Assembly: GCA_017643365.1 (NCBI GenBank)
Contig: JAEPNO010000002.1
Coordinates: 31,749 to 95,748 of the forward strand
Origin: Balneolaceae bacterium
Lineage (GTDB): Bacteria; Bacteroidota; Rhodothermia; Balneolales; Balneolaceae
DNA length: 64,000 nt
Direction: 5' to 3'
Below, piece after piece: positions 1-7,823 of this stretch. A program made the translations under genes and the position numbers. Position 1 is the stretch's first letter; each line of letters starts with the position of its first letter. The notes under the pieces were generated by a model. The model was not told the DNA's origin and made no database searches. It worked only from the letters and a program-made list of their open reading frames with translations.

Positions 1-1
1 C

Positions 2-1003
2 GAAAAAACAGGAATTCCTTCTGCCTGGACTATTATGGGACTTTCAGCCTTGGAAACAGATCATCCATTGAATGTGGGTATGCTGGGGATGCATGGCAAT
101 TACGGTCCGAATTTGTTAACCAACGAATGCGATGTCTTGATTGCCATCGGGATGCGCTTCGATGATCGGGTGACTGGAAATCTTTCGAAATATGCAAAGC
201 AGGCCAAAGTAATTCATCTTGAAATCGACCCGGCTGAAATCGACAAAAACGTGAAAACCGACGTTGCTGTTTTGGGCGATTGCAAAGAATCGCTAACGGC
301 GTTAATCGAAAAAGTGAAACCAAACTCGCACAAAGAGTGGCTGCAGCGATTTAGAGATTGCGACGCCATGGAACACGAGAAAGTCATTCAGGGTGAGCTG
401 CATCCAACCGATGAGAAACTATCGATGGGCGAAGTGATTCGTATCATCAACGAGAAAACCAACGGCGATGCAATTTTGGTTACCGATGTGGGTCAACACC
501 AGATGGTGGCTTGCCGATACACCAAATTCAACCAATCGAAAAGCAATATCACCAGTGGAGGATTAGGAACCATGGGCTTTGGATTACCGGCCGGTTTAGG
601 TGCCGCACTTGGTGCACCAGACCGAACAGTAGTTGCGGTAATTGGTGATGGCGGACTTCAGATGACGATTCAGGAATTTGCCACCATTTATCAAACCCGA
701 GCAAACGTAAAAGTGCTACTTCTTAATAATGAGTTTTTGGGGATGGTGCGCCAGTGGCAACAGCTGTTTTTCGACAAACGATACAGCGCAACCGAGATGA
801 TCAATCCCGATTTCCAGACCATCGCAAAAGGCTATTACATCCCCACCAATAAAGTAACCGAACGCGAAAAATTAGACGATGCCATTACAGAGTTCATCAA
901 CCATGATGGCGCTTACTTTTTGGAAGTGATGGTAGGCAAAGAAAACAACGTATTTCCGATGGTGCCCAGCGGTTGCGGAGTTGCAGAAATCAGACTGGAG
1001 TGA
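2..1003 (+). CDS. ilvB: Acetolactate synthase large subunit, 5' end missing
   Basis: This is the C-terminal 333 residues of the catalytic subunit of acetohydroxyacid synthase, which makes acetolactate or acetohydroxybutyrate in valine, leucine and isoleucine synthesis. The reading frame is open to the left edge of the window, so the ATG at 35 is internal and the true start lies outside. The central domain is visible around GMLGMHGNYGPN and the AIGMRFDDRVTG strand. The thiamine diphosphate site is visible as GDG (GDGGLQMTIQEF) followed at the usual distance by NN (LLLNNEFLG). ilvN and ilvC follow on the same strand, which supports an ilv operon. No internal defect was seen. Confidence 0.95.
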   Translation, partial: EKTGIPSAWTIMGLSALETDHPLNVGMLGMHGNYGPNLLTNECDVLIAIGMRFDDRVTGNLSKYAKQAKVIHLEIDPAEIDKNVKTDVAVLGDCKESLTALIEKVKPNSHKEWLQRFRDCDAMEHEKVIQGELHPTDEKLSMGEVIRIINEKTNGDAILVTDVGQHQMVACRYTKFNQSKSNITSGGLGTMGFGLPAGLGAALGAPDRTVVAVIGDGGLQMTIQEFATIYQTRANVKVLLLNNEFLGMVRQWQQLFFDKRYSATEMINPDFQTIAKGYYIPTNKVTEREKLDDAITEFINHDGAYFLEVMVGKENNVFPMVPSGCGVAEIRLE

Positions 1004-1092
1004 AAATGACCAATAATAATAGTACAGTTTCGATCTCCTCCTTTGAAAAAGAGATTCCACTTCGAAATAGATCAAATTCAACCCAACAAGCT

Positions 1093-1116
1093 CCCCTCTC
1101 CTATTTAGGAGAGGGG
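1093..1116. repeat. Hairpin repeat between ilvB and ilvN
   Basis: A 10-base perfect inverted repeat (CCCCTCTCCT / AGGAGAGGGG) with a 4-base loop, followed by a G-rich tail (ccggggggtgaggtc). It lies in the 153-base gap between ilvB and ilvN. The form resembles short palindromic repeats scattered in FCB-group genomes. It has no T-run, so it is not a standard terminator, though the hairpin could attenuate or stabilise the ilv transcript. Confidence 0.65.
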
Positions 1117-1156
1117 CCGGGGGGTGAGGTCAAAAAAAGTGAATAATTAAAACATC

Positions 1157-1705
1157 ATGGAAAAACGAGAATTTACCATCACCGCTTACACCGAAAACAC
1201 GGTTGGCTTACTGCATCGAATTACGATTATTTTCACCAAGCGGAAAATCAATATCGAAAGCATCACAGCATCCGAAAGTGAAATGGAAAACATTTACCGT
1301 TTCACCATTGCGGTTACCGAAACCGAAGAATTGGTGGGCAAAGTGGTGAAGCAGATCGAGAAATTAGTGGAGGTGCACAAAGCGGCTTACTTCAAAAAAG
1401 ATGAAGTGGTACAGCAAGAATTGGCACTGTACAAACTAGCTACCGAATCGCTCACTAATGGGCTGAAAGTAGAGCGGATCGTCAGAGAACATTCAGCTCG
1501 GTTTTTAACCATCGAAAAGAATTTTGTGGTGATCGAAAAAGCCGGATATCGCCGGGAAGCCTTCGCTCTTTTTGAAGAACTGAAGCCTTTTGGAATCAAA
1601 GAATTTGTGTTATCCGGACGTGTAGCCGTATCCCGTGCAGAACGTGGAATCGGCGCTGAAGTCCGTGAATTACTACAATCCGAAACTATGGAACACACCC
1701 CTTAA
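1157..1705 (+). CDS. ilvN: Acetolactate synthase small (regulatory) subunit
   Basis: This 182-residue protein is the regulatory subunit of acetohydroxyacid synthase. It binds the large subunit and confers feedback inhibition by branched-chain amino acids. An N-terminal ACT domain is visible in residues 4-75, with the typical ENTVGLLHRI and KRKINIESIT segments. A second regulatory domain follows at about residues 85-175. The length is usual for the family. It sits between ilvB and ilvC on the same strand. The ATG at 1157 has no clear Shine-Dalgarno sequence, which is common in this group of bacteria. Confidence 0.93.
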   Translation: MEKREFTITAYTENTVGLLHRITIIFTKRKINIESITASESEMENIYRFTIAVTETEELVGKVVKQIEKLVEVHKAAYFKKDEVVQQELALYKLATESLTNGLKVERIVREHSARFLTIEKNFVVIEKAGYRREAFALFEELKPFGIKEFVLSGRVAVSRAERGIGAEVRELLQSETMEHTP

Positions 1706-1706
1706 T

Positions 1707-1722
1707 CCCCTCTCAAGAGGGG
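1707..1722. repeat. Short perfect palindrome after ilvN
   Basis: CCCCTCTCAAGAGGGG directly after the ilvN stop codon. It shares its CCCCTCT/AGAGGGG arms with the repeat at 1093-1116, so both may be members of one hairpin family. It lies in the ilvN-ilvC gap with no T-run after it. Confidence 0.5.
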
Positions 1723-1824
1723 ACTTATTCTTGATGAAAAGTTAATTTTTTCATCGATTTAGGATCAGTGTTTAAAAGAATAATTCGATATTAATTTTAA
1801 AACAAACCAAAACAACTATCTAAC

Positions 1825-2871
1825 ATGGCAATTTTAAACTTTGGCGGGGTCGAAGAAGTAGTCGTAACCCGTGAGGAATTCCCACTAAAACGAGCACAAA
1901 AAACCCTGGCGGAGGAAACCATCGCAGTGATTGGTTACGGAGTTCAAGGACCCGGACAGGCATTAAACCTTCGCGATAACGGCTTTAACGTAATTGTGGG
2001 ACAGCGCAAAGAATCAAAAACCTGGGATAAAGCTGTGGCCGATGGCTGGGTGCCCGGCGAAACGTTGTTCGAAATCGAAGAAGCGTGCGAGCGTGGAACC
2101 ATTATTCAGTATTTGCTTTCCGATGCGGGTCAAATCACCCTTTGGCCAACGGTTAAAAAACACCTAACCGCAGGCAAAGCACTCTACTTTTCGCACGGAT
2201 TCGGCATCACTTACAAAGACCGAACAGGGATTATCCCTCCCGATGATGTAGATGTAATTCTAGTAGCTCCAAAAGGCTCAGGAACTTCCCTCCGGCGTAT
2301 GTTTTTGGAAGGTCGCGGTTTGAATTCAAGCTTTGCTATTTTCCAGGATGCCACCGGAAACGCACTAGATCGTGTGGTTGCTTTAGGGATTGGAGTTGGT
2401 TCAGGATACTTGTTTGAAACTGATTTCAGACGTGAAGTGTACTCCGATTTAACCGGCGAGCGAGGCACGTTGATGGGTGCCATCCAAGGTATTTTTGCAG
2501 CACAATACGAAGTGCTTCGTGCTAACGGACATACTCCATCCGAAGCCTTTAACGAAACCGTGGAAGAACTCACACAATCGTTGATGCCACTTGTTGCCGA
2601 AAACGGTATGGATTGGATGTACGCCAATTGCTCAACTACTGCACAACGTGGTGCCTTGGATTGGTGGAAGAAATTTCGCGATGCCAGCAAGCCGGTATTC
2701 GAAGAATTATACAGCGAAGTAGCTGCCGGAAACGAAGCCCAGCGTTCTATCGATTCCAATTCTCAAGACGATTACCGCGAAAAGCTAGAGAAAGAACTCG
2801 AGGAATTACGCGAATCTGAGATGTGGCAAGCCGGACAAACAGTACGCACGCTGCGACCGGAGAACGGTTGA
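1825..2871 (+). CDS. ilvC: Ketol-acid reductoisomerase (NADP+)
   Basis: This 348-residue enzyme converts acetolactate to dihydroxyisovalerate, the step after acetolactate synthase. The Rossmann motif is visible as GYGVQGPGQALNLRDNG near residues 38-54. GQRKESKTW follows and probably contacts the NADPH phosphate. The C-terminal knotted helical domain carries acidic metal ligands (ETVEELTQSLMPLVAENG). The sequence style is closer to the yeast Ilv5/Bacteroidota branch than to the long E. coli type. It follows ilvN by 119 bases. A repeat-rich stretch begins straight after its stop. Confidence 0.95.
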   Translation: MAILNFGGVEEVVVTREEFPLKRAQKTLAEETIAVIGYGVQGPGQALNLRDNGFNVIVGQRKESKTWDKAVADGWVPGETLFEIEEACERGTIIQYLLSDAGQITLWPTVKKHLTAGKALYFSHGFGITYKDRTGIIPPDDVDVILVAPKGSGTSLRRMFLEGRGLNSSFAIFQDATGNALDRVVALGIGVGSGYLFETDFRREVYSDLTGERGTLMGAIQGIFAAQYEVLRANGHTPSEAFNETVEELTQSLMPLVAENGMDWMYANCSTTAQRGALDWWKKFRDASKPVFEELYSEVAAGNEAQRSIDSNSQDDYREKLEKELEELRESEMWQAGQTVRTLRPENG

Positions 2872-2884
2872 TTAACTAATTCAG

Positions 2885-3115
2885 TCATCCCGGACGTGAT
2901 CCAGAATATCGATAATAATATTTAACTTCGTCATCCCTGCGAAGGCAGGGATCTCGATATTGATAAAGGCTTGATATTTTTGAAAGATCTAGATTCCCGC
3001 CTACGCGGGAATGACTATGCTTAGTTACTTAAACAAGATTAGGCAATGGCCGATCAATACATCTTAGGTCATCCCTGCGAAGGCAGGGATCTGGATTTTG
3101 ATATAGGCTTCAGTT
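2885..3115. repeat. Composite hairpin-repeat island 1
   Basis: This stretch between ilvC and the subtilase contains no gene. It holds hairpin A twice (ATCCCTGCgaaGGCAGGGAT at 2933-2952 and 3071-3090) and hairpin B once (ATTCCCGC..GCGGGAAT at 2993-3012). It also holds a linker with 'aggcaatggccgatc' at about 3041-3055 that recurs near 5470 and 7353. The order hairpin A, AT-rich spacer, hairpin B, linker suggests a mosaic repeat rather than a single palindrome. Related islands lie at about 5300-5590 and 7190-7500. Confidence 0.75.
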
Positions 3116-4120
3116 TTATAAGAACCCCCAAAACTTAGCGCAAGCGTCCGCTTGTGCCACCTTTTTTTGTCCAAGCGGACGCTTGAACAAGAGTAGAGCA
3201 TTTGCTGATGTACCTGAAAAATCATTGCTATAATTTGTATTGCCAACTGGTGGATTTAAGTGTTCAAATTTACCCCAACAGTCAGTGGTATTAACATTTA
3301 GATTACCAGGGTTATAACCACTTTGACCAGAAAGATCCAGTGTCCAAATGTCTCCTCGCATTTTCAATCCTTGTAAACCCGCGTTAACGCTATTTACCCC
3401 ATCATAACAAGGATGATCTTCAAGAATATTTTCTCCAATTTCACCATTTGGACCTACAATTCTTAGTTTAGAACCAAAATTGCTATAATGCCATCGATTT
3501 AAAGATTGATCAACTGCACCCACAGCGTACATAGCTGGAAAACTTGCCGGTTGCGTTACTTCTTTATTCTTATTCCCTGCTGCAGCAATATGTATAATAT
3601 CTGAATATTCAACTTGGTTGAGAAAACTATTCTGATATTGCGTAAGACTTCCATCATTTGTCCAACTATGATTAAATAGTATACTTCCATCTTCTGCAGC
3701 ATCAATTGATAAATTTTTTAATGTCGCATCATTTGTTGGTCCAAATATACTCCAAGTCGCAATTCCTACTATACTTACGTTAGGTGCTATACCAGCAATT
3801 CCTTTATTATTATGATCAGCAAACATTATTCCGCCCACTGCCATACCATGAGCTCTATTATCAAAAGCTGAGCCTCCATAAGTTTGAACAATTTTGGAAC
3901 TACTTATATCTTCGTGATTAGTTTCAATTGGTTCATCAGTTATTGTAACTATTACACTAGGATCTCCTTTTGTTATTTCCCACGCATCGATTACATTAAT
4001 CATCTCAAGATAATATTGGTTTGTAAAATATGGATCTTGAACAACTTGAGCGCTTATACCAGTACTTATTGTTGAAGCGAGGCTAAAAATTAATCCTGCG
4101 ACTATTGTTTTTTTATTCAT
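3116..4120 (-). pseudogene. Subtilisin-like (S8) serine protease, C-terminally truncated
   Basis: A 334-residue secreted protease of the subtilase family with an N-terminal signal peptide (about residues 1-24, ending ISAQ). The catalytic triad can be read in order: Asp in VTITDEPIE, His in NRAHGMAVGG, and Ser in SGTSANA. In intact subtilases a proline and a long helix with further sequence follow GTSxA. Here the frame instead runs from SGTSANA into a hairpin repeat (3137-3190) and ends after about 25 unrelated residues. The C-terminal part of the fold therefore seems lost, and activity is doubtful. Its start overlaps the stop of the upstream lipoprotein gene by 4 bases (ATGA), so the two are co-transcribed. 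It could still be expressed as a short form. Confidence 0.7.
3137..3190. repeat. Long hairpin repeat at the truncated protease end
   Basis: Two arms, CAAGCGTCCGCTTG and CAAGCGGACGCTTG, are exact reverse complements and could form a 14-base stem around a T-rich loop. Each arm is itself nearly palindromic. A second full copy lies at 5537-5588, with one arm changed to CAAGCGAACGCTTG. Single right-hand arms lie near 5412 and 7293. This copy overlaps the 3' end of the protease reading frame. Confidence 0.8.
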
Positions 4121-5214
4121 TTTTCCCCTTGTTTAGTTGATATATAAATTCTATCAATGTTTGTTAGTGTAAATTCATTTGTAAAGTCGTATTGAGCTTC
4201 AATTTTTCTCTCCTTTAGATCAATTATTACTAACTCAATGTCTCTTTTATTCAGAACAGCATATCTTTCTTTAGGTGTCAGAAAAATACTTCCAGTAATA
4301 CCCCCCACATTTATTGTATCTATAATACTATCGCTTTGTAAAGAGTATATATTTACGTTTTGAATTTCAGGGCGATTATAGATTCCTAAATCACCATTAT
4401 CTGTGATATAAACCTCTTTATTATCACTTCTTACAGCTGCATGTCCCCATTTAAAGACTTTGGTATCACCAACAATTTCTTCTCTCACTGTATCATAAAC
4501 AGGCCCTCCAACAAAAAACATATACCTACCATTAGGTGATAGAGTAAAATTTGGATGATTAGATACACTCTTTCCACCTATTAAGGCCCTACTTTGTTGT
4601 GATTCAAAATTATACTCAATTAATTGAATTTCATTACTAATGAGATATGCTATTGGCAGATTTGGATGAATTTGAATTGCTTTATAGTCATGAAAATTTG
4701 CGGCTGCCATTTTTATAGATCCAAGTTCTGAAACCTTACCATCTTCAACATTGATTTTCCCTAAAATTCTTTCCGGTAAAAAATCAGCAAATCTTCCGGT
4801 ATCTAATTTTGCTTTAGTTACAAAATAAATATCCTTTCTACTTGAGTGAATAAACTCAACCGGACGATCGTATATAACAGTACTTTCCCAATTATTCGTA
4901 TTTACTTCATAAATATTACCATTCTCAACAGTAAGATTTTCGTCACCTGTTGAGACATACAATATCGATCCATTGGCATTTGATGTTATTGAATAAATTG
5001 ATTCAAAATCATTTTTAATTTCATATTCGCCATGCGAAGGATCTATAATGTATAAGTAATCAGATACATAGCTGTGTGCATAGATTACATAATCATTAAT
5101 GTCCTCCTCTTCCCACACAATGGGTTTTTCTTTGTCATCGCCCCCCAAAATTCCGCAGTTTCCCAATCCAATTATTACAAATACTGGTAAGCAGTAAAGT
5201 AGAACCCTGATCAT
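4117..5214 (-). CDS. Beta-propeller-like lipoprotein A
   Basis: A 365-residue exported protein with a hydrophobic N-terminus ending in a cysteine (IIGLGNC), probably a lipoprotein signal although the residue before Cys is unusual. The body has repeated strand patterns such as GSILYVSTGDEN, GRYMFFVGG, KEVYITDNG and ERYAVLNKRD. These resemble YVTN/YncE-type beta-propellers, which are often used for ligand binding or as scaffolds. It is a paralogue of the gene at 5963-7096. The signal region and about 300 bases upstream are nearly identical between the two, while the bodies have diverged. It leads a two-gene unit with the truncated subtilase. I cannot assign a ligand or precise role. Confidence 0.75.
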   Translation of the reverse strand: MIRVLLYCLPVFVIIGLGNCGILGGDDKEKPIVWEEEDINDYVIYAHSYVSDYLYIIDPSHGEYEIKNDFESIYSITSNANGSILYVSTGDENLTVENGNIYEVNTNNWESTVIYDRPVEFIHSSRKDIYFVTKAKLDTGRFADFLPERILGKINVEDGKVSELGSIKMAAANFHDYKAIQIHPNLPIAYLISNEIQLIEYNFESQQSRALIGGKSVSNHPNFTLSPNGRYMFFVGGPVYDTVREEIVGDTKVFKWGHAAVRSDNKEVYITDNGDLGIYNRPEIQNVNIYSLQSDSIIDTINVGGITGSIFLTPKERYAVLNKRDIELVIIDLKERKIEAQYDFTNEFTLTNIDRIYISTKQGEK

Positions 5215-5497
5215 TTATTTAACCCAATTAATTATTAAAAGATTAAATACTCATTTTTTTTTTTAGGCGCAAGTCTAGATTGTGAGTTATTTAAAGGTAA
5301 GATACTGAGTCATTTTTTCGTCAATAAATCTTACTCTAAAACAGGCTTCTAATCGATTGGACGTTTCACTTACAAAGCATAAGCATCAGCTGGCGTCTTC
5401 TTTTTTGTCCAAGCGAACGCTTGAACAAGATTAGGAATGACTTTACTTAATTACTTGAACAAGATGAGGTAATGGCCGATCCTATATATCAGTCATC
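5101..5497. repeat. Long direct repeat, copy 1
   Basis: About 397 bases that match 6985-7380 at roughly 90% by eye. The repeat covers the first ~35 codons of lipoprotein A, its start codon, its upstream region, a hairpin arm (CAAGCGAACGCTTG) and the 'ggtaatggccgatcctatatatcagtcatc' linker. The presumed promoter of both lipoproteins therefore lies in duplicated DNA. The 502-base gap from 5215 to 5716 otherwise contains only repeat units and a terminator. Confidence 0.85.
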
Positions 5498-5536
5498 CCG
5501 GACCTGATCCGGAACTTCAATAATCATAAAACCCTA

Positions 5537-5588
5537 GCGCAAGCGTCCGCTTGTGCCATCTTCTTTTTGTCCAAGCGAACGCTTGAAC
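5537..5588. repeat. Long hairpin repeat, second full copy
   Basis: Left arm CAAGCGTCCGCTTG and right arm CAAGCGAACGCTTG, separated by a T-rich loop. It is the same element as at 3137-3190, with two changes in the right arm that weaken the centre of the stem. It lies upstream of the small membrane protein and belongs to composite repeat island 2. Confidence 0.75.
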
Positions 5589-5626
5589 AAGAGTAGATGA
5601 GAATGACTTTACTTAGTTATATGAAC

Positions 5627-5657
5627 AAAAAAAGCCTCCAATTTTGGAGGCTTTTTT
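5627..5657. terminator. Bidirectional intrinsic terminator
   Basis: A-run, then AGCCTCCAA..TTGGAGGCT stem, then T-run, so it would work on either strand. On the minus strand it could end the transcript of lipoprotein B. On the plus strand it lies just before the small membrane protein and may insulate it. Confidence 0.8.
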
Positions 5658-5706
5658 GTAACAAATTTCTGTTAATACAGTATCTATACTTTAAAGTATT
5701 ATTAAC

Positions 5707-5713
5707 AGGAGGT
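5707..5713 (+). promoter_or_regulatory. Strong Shine-Dalgarno that fixes the 5717 start
   Basis: AGGAGGT stands 3 bases before the ATG at 5717. It is one of the best matches to the anti-SD sequence in the window, and it picks this ATG over the upstream in-frame ATG at 5597, which lies inside the repeat and before the terminator. Confidence 0.7.
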
Positions 5714-5716
5714 AGT

Positions 5717-5962
5717 ATGAGTTTCGTATCGTCGCAGGAAAGAACCAATCGTGCAAATTTAAGCTTACTTCGTGGAAATACCTTCTTCCGTGAAATTTCA
5801 AATCCACGTGCAAAACGAATTGCTTCAAAACTAGATGGAGTTAACCTAAAGAGAAAAGCAATTATCCTTGCACGAAGAAAGTTAAATCCTCGCCTTCGTT
5901 TGGCGTTTGTGTTGAGTTTGATTTACCTAATCTTTGCCCTTGCATTCGCGATCCTAGTTTAA
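5717..5962 (+). CDS. Small basic single-pass membrane protein
   Basis: An 81-residue protein of unknown family. The first 60 residues are hydrophilic and rich in Arg, Lys and Asn (SNPRAKRIASK, LARRKLNPR). The last 20 residues form one hydrophobic segment (AFVLSLIYLIFALAFAILV) that ends the protein, which is a tail-anchored layout. The start at 5717 is chosen for its strong ribosome binding site. The longer frame from 5597 runs through a terminator. It sits alone on the plus strand between the two minus-strand lipoproteins, with its stop touching the end of lipoprotein B. Confidence 0.65.
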   Translation: MSFVSSQERTNRANLSLLRGNTFFREISNPRAKRIASKLDGVNLKRKAIILARRKLNPRLRLAFVLSLIYLIFALAFAILV

Positions 5963-7096
5963 TTATTGAGATGACTCTAAATAAATGTCTTCATTATCAT
6001 CCCCTTTTGTGATTGGTTGTTTAAACAGATAGAATTTTTCAAAATTTGATACCTCCTTACTTAGCTCAATCGTCTTCACTAACTCTCTGGTTTTCAAATC
6101 TACTATAAAGATATTTCTACGATTATGAGTTATTAGATATCTCTCCTTTGGCGTTAAATACATTCTAAAATTCACTGACCCAACGTCAATCGAGTCTATT
6201 ATTGAATTTTCTTTTAGATTGAATACCGTCATTTTAGGTTGAATATCAGCAGCCCCTGTATATGTGGGTGGATCCGAAATGTATATTTCTCTTTTATCTT
6301 TTCTTGCAATCAAGTGACTAGGTCGTTCAGAGGTTATAGAACCAATTTGTTTGCTGCTAGTTAAGTCTAAAACAGGTCCTTTGGCAAAAAATAACGTATT
6401 TCCATCTTTTGATAATTCGAATCCACCATGATCCCAGTAATTAAACTGCTGAAAAATTAATTCTGACTGCTCAGTATTAATTCTATATCTAAACAATCTA
6501 AAATCTGCATCATACCCAAATAATTCTTGTTTCAAATCATTTACCTCAAAGGCCGAATCGTCACTCATTCCAAATACAAAAATATCAATATCATCGATAA
6601 TCTTTACATCACCAGTTGATGGTTCTATTCGCCCGAATGTTCTGGTATGAGATACTTCATTATTATTACCGGAATCATCATACCCTAAATGGTTGTGTTT
6701 GGTGATAAAATAGATTTGTTCATCTGAAGTTTCTAATTCTACCGATCGATCATATATTTTTTCACTACTCCAGTTTTCCGTATCAATCTTTGTTATATAC
6801 CCAGGATCTCCCCCATATTTTCCATTTCCAGTTGATATATATAGATATTTACCATCAGTTGATGCTGCAATAGATTGAATTCGATCTAATCCACGAATAT
6901 TAGTAACACTACTATTTCCTAAGTTTACAATGTGTGCTATCGTATCACTTGCGGTAAACCCATAAACAACCAGCCCCTCCAAACTCTCCTCTTCCCACAC
7001 AATGGGTTTTTCTTTGTCATCTCCCCCTAAAATTCTGCAGTTAACGAACCCAATTATTACAAATAACGCTAAGCAGTATAGTAGAACCCTGATCAT
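5963..7096 (-). CDS. Beta-propeller-like lipoprotein B
   Basis: A 377-residue paralogue of the protein encoded at 4117-5214. The signal region (MIRVLLYCL..NC) and the following GGDDKEKPIVWEEE are almost identical. The rest is related but clearly diverged, including the STDGKYLYISTGNG, ERYLITHNRRNIF and YITKIDTENW motifs. Repeated short beta motifs suggest a propeller fold anchored to a membrane through the N-terminal cysteine (FVNC). It has no protease gene behind it, unlike copy A. A terminator lies about 300 bases downstream. The function is unknown. Confidence 0.75.
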   Translation of the reverse strand: MIRVLLYCLALFVIIGFVNCRILGGDDKEKPIVWEEESLEGLVVYGFTASDTIAHIVNLGNSSVTNIRGLDRIQSIAASTDGKYLYISTGNGKYGGDPGYITKIDTENWSSEKIYDRSVELETSDEQIYFITKHNHLGYDDSGNNNEVSHTRTFGRIEPSTGDVKIIDDIDIFVFGMSDDSAFEVNDLKQELFGYDADFRLFRYRINTEQSELIFQQFNYWDHGGFELSKDGNTLFFAKGPVLDLTSSKQIGSITSERPSHLIARKDKREIYISDPPTYTGAADIQPKMTVFNLKENSIIDSIDVGSVNFRMYLTPKERYLITHNRRNIFIVDLKTRELVKTIELSKEVSNFEKFYLFKQPITKGDDNEDIYLESSQ

Positions 7097-7380
7097 TTAT
7101 TTAACCCATTTAATTATTAAAAGATTAAATACTCATTTTTTCTTTTAGGCGCAAGTCTAGATTGTGATTTATTTAAAGGTAAGATTTCTGAGTCATTTTT
7201 TCGTCAATATATCTAACTCTAATTCAGGCTTCAGATCGATTGGCTGATTTACTTACAAAGCATAGGCATCAGCTGGCGTCTTCTTTTTTGTCCAAGCGAA
7301 CGCTTGAACAAGATTAGGAATGACTTTACTTAATTACTTGAACAAGATGAGGTAATGGCCGATCCTATATATCAGTCATC
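6985..7380. repeat. Long direct repeat, copy 2
   Basis: The counterpart of 5101-5497. It spans the 5' part and upstream region of lipoprotein B, the right hairpin arm near 7293 and the shared linker. The two copies diverge again right after 'cagtcatc'. In the 477-base gap from 7097 to 7573 I see only this repeat, a disrupted hairpin B and three short copies of 'aatgactttacttaattacttgaac'. Confidence 0.85.
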
Positions 7381-7436
7381 TAGACTTGATCCGGGATCTG
7401 AATATTGATAAAGGCTTGAGATTTTTAATAACCCTA

Positions 7437-7492
7437 GATTCCCGCTAAACCTACGCTAAATAGCTTCTGTTCACATGCTACGCGGGAATGAC
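7437..7492. repeat. Hairpin B with a 32-base insertion
   Basis: Compared with the intact hairpin at 2993-3012 (ATTCCCGC then CTACGCGGGAAT), this copy has 32 extra bases at 7446-7477 between the two arms. The arms themselves are intact. The insert includes its own 'cctacgct' echo of the loop, so it may have arisen by local duplication and drift. Confidence 0.6.
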
Positions 7493-7573
7493 TTTACTTA
7501 ATTACTTGAACAAGATTAGGAATGACTTCACTTAATTACTTGAACTAGTTTAGAAGAGAATGACTTTACAAAA

Positions 7574-7747
7574 TTACTCGGGTTGATCGTTATCTGGAGC
7601 GACTCTTGATTTTGCAGCATTCGCTTCAATACCTGCTCCCAGTGCAACACCTAAGGCGAGCCAAAGTCCCATGTTGCCGGTAATCGCCCCGATTAACGTT
7701 CCGATGATGATTCCGTAAGCTACGCCACTTCCTTTTTTGTCTAACAT
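7574..7747 (-). CDS. Glycine-zipper microprotein, 57 aa (copy 1)
   Basis: A small frame from ATG (7745-7747) to TAA. It begins MLDKKGSGVAYGIIIGTLIG, continues with a second hydrophobic stretch (GLWLALGVALGAGIEA) and ends in a charged tail (DNDQPE). Glycines recur at 4-residue or similar spacing across two membrane-length segments, which is a glycine-zipper hairpin pattern. A second 57-residue protein with the same plan lies at 10077-10250. The match in length, in the K-G-x-G-x-A start and in the LALG / IALG core argues that both are real genes. The role is unknown; small membrane-active or stress proteins show such patterns. Confidence 0.7.
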   Translation of the reverse strand: MLDKKGSGVAYGIIIGTLIGAITGNMGLWLALGVALGAGIEANAAKSRVAPDNDQPE

Positions 7748-7823
7748 TTTAAGCCCTTTTTTATCTAGGATTTATTCAACATGCAACACTACGCAAGCTT
7801 TCAAAAACTGTTACTCACAACCT

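Noticed and set aside
5597..5716. Upstream ATG start for the small membrane protein
   Set aside because: The extra 40 residues are encoded by repeat and terminator DNA, while ATG 5717 has a strong ribosome binding site.
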